Source: Streptomyces coelicoflavus
Lineage (GTDB): Bacteria > Actinomycetota > Actinomycetes > Streptomycetales > Streptomycetaceae
DNA length: 64,000 nt
Direction: 5' to 3'
Assembly: GCF_003112555.1 (NCBI RefSeq)
Contig: NZ_BEWB01000002.1
Coordinates: 744,001 to 808,000 of the forward strand
In this document: in pieces, positions 50,619 to 59,343 of the stretch
Numbering within the stretch: position 1 is the stretch's first letter
How the letters are laid out: the number at the start of each line of letters is the position of its first letter
Translations under genes and position numbers: made by a program
Notes under the pieces: generated by a model
What the model was told of the DNA's origin: nothing
Databases searched by the model: none
The model's input: only the letters and a program-made list of their open reading frames with translations

Positions 50619-52238
50619 ATGGCTACTCTCCCAGAGAGTGTCGGTATGCCCGCCGCCGGTGCGGTGGGTCCCGCTGGCGCACCCTATCCAGTGGTGGTCG
50701 TGGACGAAGGAGGCCGCGTCGTCGAGCTCAACGACGCGGCCTCGGCCCTTCTGCCTGCCGCGCGCATCCAAGAGCCGCTGTCCTCGCCCGCGTGGCTCGC
50801 TTCCGCCCATCACGCCGCAGAGCACCGTGAGGCCAGTGGTGAGGTCGGTGATCGCTACTTCTCGGCGCAGAGGTCCAGCCTCGCCGACGGCGGAACGGCG
50901 TGGTGGCTGGTGGACGAAACAGCCTACCGGTCGGTCGCCGCAGAGCTCGCCACGGAGCGAGAGCGCACCCGCTTCCTCGCGGAGGCTTCCAGCGCCCTGC
51001 TCGCTTCGCTGAACCTGGACCGCTGCATGGAGGTGACGGCGACCCTGGCCGCCGCGCACCTCGCCGACGCCGCGCTGGTCATCGCCCCGACCCGGGCGCG
51101 GAAGCTGCCGGTGGTCGTCTGTGACCACCTGGGACAGCTCTCCCAGGCCACCGTGTCCAGCAAGCCCGAGGCCGTGCTGGGACTCGCCGAGGCGCTGCGC
51201 GGTTTTCCGCCGGTGCCCTCGCGGTGGATAGATCCCGCCACCGCCCCGGACTGGCTCGTCCCCGAAGGCTTCGGAGAAGTCGGCTCGCTCGCCATCACGC
51301 CCCTCCCCGGACACGGAGTGCCGGCTGGTGCGCTGATCCTGCTGCGCCGGGCGCGCCAGACCAGCTTCACCGCATCGGAGGAGGCGTTCGCCGGGCTGTT
51401 CGCCGCACGGGCGGGCGCCGCGATGTCGGCCGCGCGACTGTACGCCGAGCAGAACGTCGTCGCGGACACCCTGGTGCGTGCCCTTCTCCCGCCCGCACTG
51501 CACCAGGTGGAGGGCGTGGAGTTCGCCGGCGGTTACCGGGCCAGCGTGGAGACCGAGCTGATCGGCGGTGACTTCTACGACGTCCACCCGCCAGGTGAGG
51601 ACTGCCCCGAGACCCTCGCCGTGCTGGGAGACGTGGCGGGCAAGGGGTTGGAGGCCGCCGTCCTCACGGGCAAGATCCGCAACACGCTGCATGCCCTGTT
51701 GCCCATGGCCGACGACCACGCCCGTATGCTGCGGCGGCTCAACAACGCGATGCGCGGCAGTGACCGGGTGCGTTTCGCCACGCTCGTGCTCGCCTCCGTA
51801 CGCCGCGAGGACCGCGACGTACTGCTGCGGCTGACGTCGGCCGGCCACCCCGTGCCGTTGATCGTGCGACGGGACGGCCGGGTCGAGGAAGCCGACACCG
51901 AGGGCACGTTGATCGGAGTGCTGCCCACGATCAGTTCCCGCACCACACACGTGCGACTCGCCCCGGGCGAGACGTGCCTGCTCTACACCGACGGAGTCAC
52001 CGAGGCCAGGGGAGGGCCTGTCGGCGACGTCATGTTCGGTGAGCAGCGCCTGAAGCGAGCCCTTGCCGAATGCGCCGGCATCCCCGCCGCCGCCGTCGTC
52101 GAACGCGTCCAGATGCTCACCGACGAGTGGATCGGAGAAGGCCGCCACGACGACATCGCCGTTCTGGCCGTCACCGCACCCCGTGGAGCGCATCTCAGCG
52201 CCGTGGACGGGACGACGCGAGGCAGGTACACCACATGA
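50619..52238 (+). CDS. PP2C (SpoIIE-type) phosphatase with PAS-like and GAF-like sensor part
   Basis: A 539-residue RsbU-type phosphatase. Residues 20-110 look like a degenerate PAS domain (PYPVVVVDEGGRVVELNDAA), residues about 115-280 like a GAF domain, and residues about 300-525 are PP2C with all metal motifs intact: IGGDFYDVH, LGDVAGKGLEAAVLTG, SAGHPVPLIV, LLYTDGVTEARG and HDDIAVLAV. It would dephosphorylate a STAS antagonist. The stop overlaps the start of a B12-binding protein gene (ATGA), and a STAS gene follows, so all three are one operon. A short inverted repeat TTGTC/GACAA lies 50 bases upstream. Confidence 0.92.
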   Translation: MATLPESVGMPAAGAVGPAGAPYPVVVVDEGGRVVELNDAASALLPAARIQEPLSSPAWLASAHHAAEHREASGEVGDRYFSAQRSSLADGGTAWWLVDETAYRSVAAELATERERTRFLAEASSALLASLNLDRCMEVTATLAAAHLADAALVIAPTRARKLPVVVCDHLGQLSQATVSSKPEAVLGLAEALRGFPPVPSRWIDPATAPDWLVPEGFGEVGSLAITPLPGHGVPAGALILLRRARQTSFTASEEAFAGLFAARAGAAMSAARLYAEQNVVADTLVRALLPPALHQVEGVEFAGGYRASVETELIGGDFYDVHPPGEDCPETLAVLGDVAGKGLEAAVLTGKIRNTLHALLPMADDHARMLRRLNNAMRGSDRVRFATLVLASVRREDRDVLLRLTSAGHPVPLIVRRDGRVEEADTEGTLIGVLPTISSRTTHVRLAPGETCLLYTDGVTEARGGPVGDVMFGEQRLKRALAECAGIPAAAVVERVQMLTDEWIGEGRHDDIAVLAVTAPRGAHLSAVDGTTRGRYTT

Positions 52239-53344
52239 CGACGACCTCCGCCCCCGGCCGTGACGGGGAGCCCGTTCGTCACCGCGGGGGAGCCCGGCTC
52301 GCCGCTCCCGAGCGCGCCGAGCAGGCCGTGGAATGGATGGACAAACTCTGGACGGCCGTCCGGACGGCCGACGAGTACTCGGCTCTCGACGTGATCGACA
52401 ACGCGCTGGAGGCCGGGCTGGCGGCGGAAACCGTGCTGCTGGACGTGATCGGCGCCGTCCAGCACAAGGTGGGTGTCGAATGGGCCGCCAACCGTATGAG
52501 CGTCGCCGACGAGCACGCCGCCACCGCGATCAACGACCGCGTCATCGCGGCCCTGCCCAGGCAGCGCCCGGCCACCTCCCGGGGCAAGCTGACCGTCGCC
52601 TGCGTGGACAAGGAATGGCACGCGCTGCCGGCCCGCCTGCTCGCCGAGACGCTGCGCCTGCGCGGCTGGCAGGTGGGCTACCTCGGAGCCCAGGTGCCCA
52701 CCGCGCACCTCGTCAGCCAGATCCACCGCAGCGGGGCGACCGCCGTGTGCCTGTCCGCCGCCCTCCCCACCCGTCTGCCCCCGGCGCACGCAGCGATCAC
52801 CGCGGTGCAGGCCGTCGGTACGCCGGTCATGGTCGGCGGCCTCGCCTTCGGCACCGACGGCCGTCACGCCCGCAGCCTGGGGGCCGACGCCTGGGCACCC
52901 GAGGCCCGTGCCGCCGCCGACCGGCTCGCAGCGGGCCCCCTGCCCCGGCCCCGGCCGCCGCACCAGGCCGTCGACGACCTGCCGCACCTGGCGGACCAGG
53001 AGTACACCATGGTCGCCCGCTCCGCGCGCAGCCTCGTACGCGAGACGTCCCAGCGCCTGGAGCGGCGGCTCCCCGCGATGCGCTCGTACGACGACGAGCA
53101 GCGCGAACGTACCGCAGAGGACCTCGCCCACATCGTCGACTTCCTGGCCGCGGCCCTCTACGTGGACGATGCCGACGTCTTCACCGGTTTCCTCACCTGG
53201 ACCGCCGAAGTCCTCACCGCCCGCGGCGTCCCGGCCCATTCCCTGCTACCGGGCTTGGACTTGCTGGAGGAACAGCTTCACGACTTTCCTCGCGCCCGCG
53301 CCGTCATCGGCACCGGTCGAGCCGAGCTCGCCACCCGACCCTGA
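52235..53344 (+). CDS. cobalamin-binding protein with CarH-like photoreceptor residues
   Basis: A 369-residue protein: four-helix cap (about 30-110), B12-binding Rossmann domain (about 117-235) and an alpha-helical C-terminus (250-369) of unknown type. Residues W83, V90, E93 and H94 have the same spacing as W131, V138, E141 and H142 of Thermus CarH, which enclose the adenosyl group, and H129 (KEWHALP) lies 35 residues after H94 exactly as the lower cobalt ligand H177 does. The second light-state ligand of CarH (H132) is Ala84 here. There is no DNA-binding domain. Between a PP2C phosphatase and a STAS gene, it probably tunes partner switching in response to light or adenosylcobalamin. Confidence 0.88.
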   Translation: MTTTSAPGRDGEPVRHRGGARLAAPERAEQAVEWMDKLWTAVRTADEYSALDVIDNALEAGLAAETVLLDVIGAVQHKVGVEWAANRMSVADEHAATAINDRVIAALPRQRPATSRGKLTVACVDKEWHALPARLLAETLRLRGWQVGYLGAQVPTAHLVSQIHRSGATAVCLSAALPTRLPPAHAAITAVQAVGTPVMVGGLAFGTDGRHARSLGADAWAPEARAAADRLAAGPLPRPRPPHQAVDDLPHLADQEYTMVARSARSLVRETSQRLERRLPAMRSYDDEQRERTAEDLAHIVDFLAAALYVDDADVFTGFLTWTAEVLTARGVPAHSLLPGLDLLEEQLHDFPRARAVIGTGRAELATRP

Positions 53345-53367
53345 CCCCTCGACTCCGGAACCGACCC

Positions 53368-53769
53368 GTGCCCATGATTCCTGAGGCAGAACCCCTCCAG
53401 ATCCTGCCCTCCACCGATCCGTACACACTGTGCCTGGCCCTCGTCGGCGACTTGGACCACGAGGTCGGCGACGAGGTGCTCTACCGGGCCCGGGAGGCGC
53501 TGCGAGGTTGTGAGGGCGTGCGGAGCCTGCGACTGAACTGCCGAGAACTGGAAATGGCCGACTCCACGGGCCTGAGCGTCTTGCTGCAGCTGCGTCGCGA
53601 CGCCCACGAGGCGGGCATCCGCTTCCACCTGGACGACACGCGTCCGGTCCTTGAGCGCCTCCTTCGCATCACCGGAACCCACGACTACCTCACGTGTGCC
53701 TCGGCGGCCTGCCTGCCCCCGGAAGCCGAAGCGGCGATCGAGACGGGGGAAGGGGAATCGGGCAGTTAG
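53368..53769 (+). CDS. STAS-domain anti-anti-sigma factor
   Basis: A 133-residue STAS protein; GTG at 53368 has a GGAA site eight bases upstream, ATG at 53374 is the alternative. The phosphorylatable Ser is in LEMADSTGLSVLLQLRRDA. It is the third gene of the PP2C / B12-binding protein operon and the most likely substrate of that phosphatase. A hairpin terminator follows. Confidence 0.9.
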   Translation: MPMIPEAEPLQILPSTDPYTLCLALVGDLDHEVGDEVLYRAREALRGCEGVRSLRLNCRELEMADSTGLSVLLQLRRDAHEAGIRFHLDDTRPVLERLLRITGTHDYLTCASAACLPPEAEAAIETGEGESGS

Positions 53770-53792
53770 CCGTGGAACAAGGCCGTCGGGCA

Positions 53793-53812
53793 CGGCTGCC
53801 CGGTGGCAGCCG
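53793..53812 (+). terminator. hairpin after the STAS gene
   Basis: CGGCTGCC and GGCAGCCG pair perfectly around a CGGT loop, 23 bases after the stop. Confidence 0.65.
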
Positions 53813-53976
53813 GACCGCGCAGCGACAGGCGGCACGGCCCCCGTGGGAAGATATGGTTCACGGGTGCCCTGGCCGAGGCCATGGGAAGGCGGCCGTCAGG
53901 CGGCCGGAGCAAAGGACGGGGCGCACCAGCCGGAACCCCGAAGCGGGGATGTTCAACCAGTTCAACCCGTGATACG

Positions 53977-53990
53977 GGGATGATCATCCC
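53977..53990 (+). promoter_or_regulatory. palindrome upstream of the MarR gene
   Basis: GGGATGATCATCCC is a perfect 14-base palindrome 18 bases before the ATG. Just upstream GTTCAACC occurs twice in direct repeat (53951-53958, 53960-53967). A MarR protein could bind here to repress itself. Confidence 0.55.
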
Positions 53991-54008
53991 AATGGAGTGT
54001 TTCACGTC

Positions 54009-54506
54009 ATGAACTCGCCAGCCACCCCGCCCTCGCCTCGGTCCTGGGAAGCGGCCGAAGCGGCATGTGAGGTCATCGAACTCCTGGAGGTTCTGTGGGA
54101 GCGCGGTCGCGATGCCGCCCAGGTCACTCCGGTGTCCTCCTCGCAGTTGCGGGTGCTCTACAGCCTTGAGCGGCAGGACGGCATCAACCTGCGCGCGCTG
54201 GGCGAGATCCTCGGGTCCTCCGCGCCGTCGGTCAGCCGCCTGTGCGACCGGCTGCAGGCGCTCGGCTTCGTGGAGCGGGCCCCGAGTCCCGTGAGCCGCA
54301 GGGAGCTGATGCTCCACCTGACCACGCGGGGTGAGACCTATCTGAGCGAGCTCAGGGCCCGGCGGGAGGAAGTGCTGCGATCGCTGATCGAAACCATGCC
54401 TCGCTCGTCCCGAACGGCCCTGCTCAAGGGGTTGTCGGCCTTCCGGGACTCGGTGGAGGGCACCGCGCTGGTCCGCCGTACCGACCGGACCGACAGAACG
54501 GCTTGA
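54009..54506 (+). CDS. MarR-family regulator
   Basis: A 165-residue winged-helix protein: SQLRVLYSLERQDGINLRAL, recognition helix SAPSVSRLCDRLQALGFVER and the wing SPVSRRELMLHLTTRGETYL. Starts at ATG 54009 (an in-frame GTG at 53997 would add four residues). It converges on a PP2C gene. Regulators of this kind respond to phenolic compounds or oxidants; the ligand is unknown. Confidence 0.9.
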   Translation: MNSPATPPSPRSWEAAEAACEVIELLEVLWERGRDAAQVTPVSSSQLRVLYSLERQDGINLRALGEILGSSAPSVSRLCDRLQALGFVERAPSPVSRRELMLHLTTRGETYLSELRARREEVLRSLIETMPRSSRTALLKGLSAFRDSVEGTALVRRTDRTDRTA

Positions 54507-54546
54507 GGCGCCGGTCGGGCAATGCCCCGTCCCCTGCGCCCCGCAG

Positions 54547-55776
54547 TCACTCGTCCCTCCCGTCCGACTGCGGCTCCTCTCCGGTGCGTCCGTACCAGTC
54601 GAGGCAGAGCACCAGGGCGTCGTCGTCCAGCCGGCCGTCTCCGTGATGTGCGGCGAGGTCACGCAGTACGGCCCCGGGCACCTGGGCGGGCGGCAGCAGC
54701 CGCGTTGCCGCGAGCGCGCGCGGCAGGGAACGCTCCTCGTACCGGTCGCCGCCGGGTGACGGGGCGTCGAACACTCCGTCACTAGCGAAGAGCAGTCGGT
54801 CGCCGGGGCGCACGGTGAAGTGCTCGGGCACGAAGACGGTCTCGTCGAACATTCCCAGCGGAAGCTGCGCGTCGAACGGGACGGCGCCGACGGCGCCGTC
54901 GCGCAGCCGCCACAGGCGCGGTGAACCTGCGTCGATCGCCTCGACCTCTCCCGTCGCGAGATCGAGGCGGAGCAGGAGGACGGAGATGTGGGCCCGGCCC
55001 CGGTACTGCGCGAAGACGGCCTGGTCCGCGAGGGACGCCTGGCCCACCAGGTCGAGGCCGGCCCGGCGGGCGTTGCGCAGTGCGTTGACGGCCAGGTTGG
55101 TGAGCAGAGCGGCCTCTATACCCTCTCCCATGCCGTTGGCGACGGTCAACGTGAGATGGTCCGCCGACACGGACCAGTCGTAGTTGTCGCCGAACACCGC
55201 GCGGGCCGGTTCGAGATGGGCTCCGAGTGTGAACTCCGGCCGGGTGCAGGTGCGGCCCGCCGGGAGGAGTTGCCACTGCATTTCCGCGGCCAGTGTCAGC
55301 CGCGTGGCCCGCCTGGCCAGCACGTACAGATCCGTGTCCCGCTCGGCGACGAGGATCTCGTGCCCCAACGCTTCGCTGAGACGCTGCATCTGCGGCACCA
55401 GATCCGCGACGTACCTGTCCGCGGGCAGCCGGACGGAGAGGACGCCCATACGATCTCCCCGAATCGTGACGGGCAGGTGTACGTCGATCAGGCCGGTCGG
55501 CCCGCACTCCTCGACAAGGGGCTCCTGGGTGTCGAAGGCTCGTCCTGCCGGACTGCCGTTGATCGTCACCGGCTCCGCGACCGGTAGGCCCACGGCCTGG
55601 AGGGAGCGCACGGAGTAGTCGGCCAGGCGAAGGGTGACGTCCTCCGCCCCGTAGTGTTGGGCGAGGCTCGCGGCCAGCACGTTCGGGAGGGAATGGGGTG
55701 CGCCGGCGCGCAGTGCCCGCGTGACCGCGGCGAACCTGTTCACGAGCTCCTGCTTTCCGGCCCGGGCAGGAGTCAC
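54547..55776 (-). CDS. divergent GAF-PP2C (SpoIIE-type) protein with altered metal site
   Basis: A 409-residue protein: helical N-terminus, GAF-like domain (about 25-150) and SpoIIE-type domain (about 160-395). The first metal motif reads FGDNYDW (196-200) instead of GGDFYD, and the Asp of the usual GDVxGxG motif is Asn214 (VANGMGEG). The later motifs are SDGVFDA and DDDALVLCL. Loss of one metal-binding Asp means activity may be weak or absent. A close paralogue lies at 59344-60576; both share blocks such as LAAEMQWQLLP and GMGEGIEAALLTNLAVNA. Divergent from the HATPase gene. Confidence 0.88.
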   Translation of the reverse strand: MTPARAGKQELVNRFAAVTRALRAGAPHSLPNVLAASLAQHYGAEDVTLRLADYSVRSLQAVGLPVAEPVTINGSPAGRAFDTQEPLVEECGPTGLIDVHLPVTIRGDRMGVLSVRLPADRYVADLVPQMQRLSEALGHEILVAERDTDLYVLARRATRLTLAAEMQWQLLPAGRTCTRPEFTLGAHLEPARAVFGDNYDWSVSADHLTLTVANGMGEGIEAALLTNLAVNALRNARRAGLDLVGQASLADQAVFAQYRGRAHISVLLLRLDLATGEVEAIDAGSPRLWRLRDGAVGAVPFDAQLPLGMFDETVFVPEHFTVRPGDRLLFASDGVFDAPSPGGDRYEERSLPRALAATRLLPPAQVPGAVLRDLAAHHGDGRLDDDALVLCLDWYGRTGEEPQSDGRDE

Positions 55777-56242
55777 CGGGTGCTGCTTGCCTGAAGTCTG
55801 GGTCGCCTGCCGAGGTCACGGTGGTGACGGGCTTCGACCAGGGGAGTCTACGTCCTTGTCCGCGGGTCGGCCCATCCACCCGGCCCCGGCGACTCGGTGC
55901 CTTCCTCCGCCGCGTTGCCGATCCCGGGCGGCGCACCCGGCGGCTCACCTGTGGGCGGCCTCAGGCGCCGCTGTGGCGGTGCGGTGAGTTGGAGCGCGTG
56001 CGGGGGGAGCTTACGGGTAGGTGAGTGGCAGTCGAGACGAATGCCCGGGCAAGGAGGGTTCCGCGAACCGGCTTCACCAGGGGGCGGATGCGATTCGAGG
56101 GAACCGTCCACGGAGTGGGAGGGCGAGGCGGCGCAGTCCGGGGCTCCAGGCTCCCGGCTCGTCTCCCCGGACGCCTGCGCGCTGCACGGCTTCGGGCTTC
56201 GCGCGGAGCCGTCAGTGCAGATCGGAGTGTCCGTTGATCACG
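55777..56242. other. 466-bp intergenic region
   Basis: Lies between the divergent PP2C-like and HATPase genes. Open frames here lack coding-like third positions and recognisable motifs, so I see no gene. It must hold both promoters; no clear -10/-35 pair stands out. Confidence 0.5.
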
Positions 56243-56662
56243 ATGACGTCGTCAGACGGCAACGTCGGGGACGCACGGCGCGCCGCGACAGCGTTCGTGG
56301 CCCGGGAACGGCCGGAGGCCGATCTCGGTGCTCTGGCGCTCGTGGTGTCCGAACTGGTCGCCAACGCCGCCCGGCACGCCGGTGGCTGGTGGCGCCTTAC
56401 CGTACGCACGGACGGGCAGGCTGTCGTTGTGGACGTTGATGACCGAAGTCCCGCGGTACCGACCGCCCGCCTGGCGAGGTTCGACGGGCTCGGCGGCCAC
56501 GGGCTGAACATCGTCCGGGAACTGTTCGGCCCGGTGGAGATACTTCCCCGCGCCCACGGCAAGACGGTCCGGACCCGATGGACCGCGGGTCGGCAGACGC
56601 GCGACACCGCCGCGGGGAAGGACCCCGGCAACGTCTCAGGTCTGGTCGGGCACGAACCGTAG
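56243..56662 (+). CDS. HATPase_c anti-sigma-factor-like protein
   Basis: A 139-residue GHKL ATP-binding protein: N box LVVSELVANAARHAGGWW, G1 box VDVDDRSPAVP, G2 box DGLGGHGLNIVRELFG. It would act as serine kinase/anti-sigma factor for STAS partners. ATG at 56243 is used; the GGAG upstream is 15 bases away, so initiation may be weak. The 3' end overlaps the convergent PNPOx-like gene by 27 bases. It may be the switch kinase for the STAS proteins in this block. Confidence 0.85.
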   Translation: MTSSDGNVGDARRAATAFVARERPEADLGALALVVSELVANAARHAGGWWRLTVRTDGQAVVVDVDDRSPAVPTARLARFDGLGGHGLNIVRELFGPVEILPRAHGKTVRTRWTAGRQTRDTAAGKDPGNVSGLVGHEP

Positions 56663-57316
56663 TCGTTCGTGCTGCCTGGCGGGCAGTCCGTGTCCGGAGC
56701 CCTGGTACTCGGATCGGCGGCGGTCGGGTGCGGGGGAGACGAAGTAGTCGCCGTCCTTCGGCCGGTTCGTCAGGCTCCTGGGCCTGGGAGCCGGTTCGAG
56801 GTGCGGTATGTATTTCGAACACTGGACGTAGGCTTCGTCCACGGTGAGGTGGACCCACAGGGCGGGCTTCCGGCTCTGGGCGGTGTCGGTGGGCAGAAGC
56901 GGGTAGAGGCGTCGCTGCTCGGTGTCACCGACCACTTGGGCGGTTCCGTTGACGTGGAGCCCTATGTGGTGATGGGTGAAGTCGATGAAGAGCATGCCCA
57001 GGTGCGGGTTCTCGACGATGTTGCCATTGCCGGCGTGGACTCCGTTGCCCCGGTATTCGGGGTACGTCAAGGTGCGTGCGTCGAGAGCGACGACGAAGCC
57101 GGGAGGACCGGCCCGGAAACCGGTGTCGCAGTTGCCGGCCGCGTCGGCGGTCGACAGGAAGACCATGGTCTGCTGCCTGATGAACTCCAGCATCTGCGCC
57201 GTCAGTTGCGGCTGCACCTGCCGGTCGTAGAAGGAGGCGGCACGGTCGCCCGTCCCCAGATGGCTCTGAAGGAGGCGTTCGCCGGCGGAGCCGGGGCCTG
57301 TTGGCCGGTCGTTCAT
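56636..57316 (-). CDS. pyridoxamine-5'-phosphate-oxidase-like flavin/F420-binding protein
   Basis: A 226-residue split-barrel protein. Blocks typical of the PNPOx-like group: MVFLSTADAAGNCDTGFRAG, GNGNIVENPHLGMLFIDFT and HVNGTAQVV. The family binds FMN, F420 or haem and reduces diverse substrates. ATG overlaps the stop of the flavohaemoglobin gene (ATGA), so the two proteins are made together and may share electrons or defend against nitrosative or oxidative stress. Confidence 0.85.
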   Translation of the reverse strand: MNDRPTGPGSAGERLLQSHLGTGDRAASFYDRQVQPQLTAQMLEFIRQQTMVFLSTADAAGNCDTGFRAGPPGFVVALDARTLTYPEYRGNGVHAGNGNIVENPHLGMLFIDFTHHHIGLHVNGTAQVVGDTEQRRLYPLLPTDTAQSRKPALWVHLTVDEAYVQCSKYIPHLEPAPRPRSLTNRPKDGDYFVSPAPDRRRSEYQGSGHGLPARQHERLRFVPDQT

Positions 57317-58626
57317 GTGTAGTGGTCCTCTTCCTGCTCCTGATGTGCCGGCTCCAGCGGAGCGTCCAGCACCGGGACTCCCCACGAGTCGTGGTGGATG
57401 CGGGAGGCGGGCATCCCGCACCGCCTGAGTGCCTGACGCGTGGCAGCGATCATGCCGGGCGGCCCGCTGACGAACGCTTCCGCGTGGTCCCACGGACCGG
57501 CCGTGGTGATCACTTCGGGAAGGAAGCCCTGGGCGCCGGGGACGTGTTCGTGGGAGACGGCGGCCCGGGCCGTCAGCCAGTGGTGGCGTTGCGCCATGCG
57601 AAGCATGTCGTTGAATCCGTAGAGTTCGTCGCCGGTGCGTGCCCCGACGAAAAGACTCGCACGCCGTTCCGGCTGTTCCCGGTCGGCCGCGAGCTGCTCG
57701 ATCAGTGCTCTGACCGGGGCGAGACCCGTGCCTCCCGCCACGAACAGCAGGTCCCGCGCGGAGGCGTTCGAAAGCAGCATGTCGCCCTCGGGAGGACCGA
57801 GGTGCACGACGTCGCCGACCCGAGCCCGGTAGACCAGCGCGTGGCTCACGTGGCCGCCGGGCACATGCCGGACGTGGAAGGTCAGCGTCGAATCCAGCCG
57901 CGGGGCGTTGGCGGGGGAGTAGTGCCGCCACACACGGGGCCGCCACGGGGTTTCCATGCTGACGTACTGGCCGGCCTGATAGGGGTAGGCCGGATCAGTC
58001 ACCACAGTGATCTCTGCCAGGGCGTTGCCCAGGTGGCGGTGCTCAACGATGCGGGCCGACCAGACCGCAGGGCGAAGACGGGCGTCGTCGTCCGCGGCCA
58101 GAACCATCACCTCGGATGCGATCCCGTAGGCGCGCTGCCAGGCCAGGGCTGTCTCCGGCGTCCAGGCCGGCCCCGCGTAGCGGGCGAGCGTCTCCAGCAG
58201 GCACTCGCCCACAGCCGCGTAATGTGCCGTCACGGCCCCGAACTTGCGGTGATCGCGGCCGAGTCTGGAGCAGAAACGGGCCAGGTGCTCGGGGGAGTCG
58301 ACAAGATCCACGATGCGTAGAAGAGCCCGCAGAAGACGGTCCCGCTGCACGTCCATGTCCTCCGGGAAGAGGTCGCGGACGCCGGGATGGCGCATGAACA
58401 GGATGGCGTAGAAATAGACGGCCAGGTCTTGGGCCTGCGGCTCCACCACCGTGAGGCTGCGGCGGACGAGATCGCACTCGTACGGGCCCAGGGGCTGGGG
58501 GAGAGCGGTTGCCGCCGGCGAGCCACGGCGGTGACCCACGACGCGAGAAGGGACGGTGCCCGGTGTCACACGGCGCCCCGCCCGTTCGTCGGCAGCGGTC
58601 TGACCGTCGTGTTGCCGCACTGACAC
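57313..58626 (-). CDS. flavohaemoglobin-like nitric-oxide dioxygenase
   Basis: A 437-residue protein: globin domain (about 45-180) with Tyr in DLAVYFYAILFMRHP and the proximal His in GRDHRKFG; FAD domain with GQYVSM and RHYSPANAP; NAD domain with FVAGGTGLAPVRAL and FVSGPPGM. It is the layout of Hmp, which converts NO to nitrate using NADH, although the globin part is divergent (the usual distal Gln is not evident). The first 45 residues are not globin-like and the start may be internal. First gene of a two-gene operon. Confidence 0.88.
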   Translation of the reverse strand: MSVRQHDGQTAADERAGRRVTPGTVPSRVVGHRRGSPAATALPQPLGPYECDLVRRSLTVVEPQAQDLAVYFYAILFMRHPGVRDLFPEDMDVQRDRLLRALLRIVDLVDSPEHLARFCSRLGRDHRKFGAVTAHYAAVGECLLETLARYAGPAWTPETALAWQRAYGIASEVMVLAADDDARLRPAVWSARIVEHRHLGNALAEITVVTDPAYPYQAGQYVSMETPWRPRVWRHYSPANAPRLDSTLTFHVRHVPGGHVSHALVYRARVGDVVHLGPPEGDMLLSNASARDLLFVAGGTGLAPVRALIEQLAADREQPERRASLFVGARTGDELYGFNDMLRMAQRHHWLTARAAVSHEHVPGAQGFLPEVITTAGPWDHAEAFVSGPPGMIAATRQALRRCGMPASRIHHDSWGVPVLDAPLEPAHQEQEEDHYT

Positions 58627-58881
58627 CGCACGTCGCTCTCGTCTCCCACTCGTGCTGGCTGACTGGATATCTCACTGCTGATCATTTGTCTGACCGCAAC
58701 GTTTAGCGCATGAGTGGCATCTCTGGCAAACGAGTGACGCGCCCGAGCCTACACAGGGCACGATCATGCCGGACGTCGTCTTGAGGGCGACCCGTCCCCC
58801 GTCGGCCTGCGGCACGACCGGACGGATTCCGCTAGCATCGCGGTGCTTCGCTCCGCATTCCAACGAGAGCTGACCGTCACC

Positions 58882-59307
58882 ATGGCTGAGACCGCCTACC
58901 TGTTCGTCCTGCCCGACCCGCACACCTGCCTGGGGGCGCCGGCCGCGGCGGTGGGTGAACTCGAGTGCATGGAAACCCCCGCCGTACTGGCGTGGCTGCA
59001 CGCCCACGACGTCACGGCGGGCAGTGAACTGCTCAGGGTGCTTCCCCAGGAGGCGGACGGCAGTATCCCCGAAGTCGCGGAACGCCTGCCCATCCCTCTC
59101 AGCGCGGAGGAAGCCGACCGGGTGCGCGGGGCTTGTGCGCCCCGCTCGACCGCGGAAGCCGAGGCGGAACTCCGGGCTTTTCGCCATACGAACGACGACC
59201 GTGAGCGCATGGTCAGCCAGGCTCTGGCACGAGGCGTCCCCGCCCATCGCATCGCGCAGCTCACGGGGCTGGACCCGGCGGAGGTCGCCCAGATCACCGG
59301 CGCCTGA
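58882..59307 (+). CDS. DUF6003-like protein
   Basis: A 141-residue protein starting MAETAYLFVLPDPHTCLGAP, with VGELECMETPAVLAWL, a pattern I associate with the Streptomyces family DUF6003. The C-terminal 45 residues contain a helix-turn-helix-like stretch (ARGVPAHRIAQLTGLDPAEV). ATG at 58882; a TAGCAT -10 lies at 58832-58837. Function unknown. It stands alone between the flavohaemoglobin promoter and the second divergent PP2C gene. Confidence 0.75.
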   Translation: MAETAYLFVLPDPHTCLGAPAAAVGELECMETPAVLAWLHAHDVTAGSELLRVLPQEADGSIPEVAERLPIPLSAEEADRVRGACAPRSTAEAEAELRAFRHTNDDRERMVSQALARGVPAHRIAQLTGLDPAEVAQITGA

Positions 59308-59343
59308 CGCGTGATGTCCCGCCGCTCGGCTGCTCGCGAGCGC

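Noticed and set aside
57301..58320. A 339-codon plus-strand frame opposite the flavohaemoglobin gene
   Set aside because: Antisense shadow of a gene with full globin, FAD and NAD motifs.
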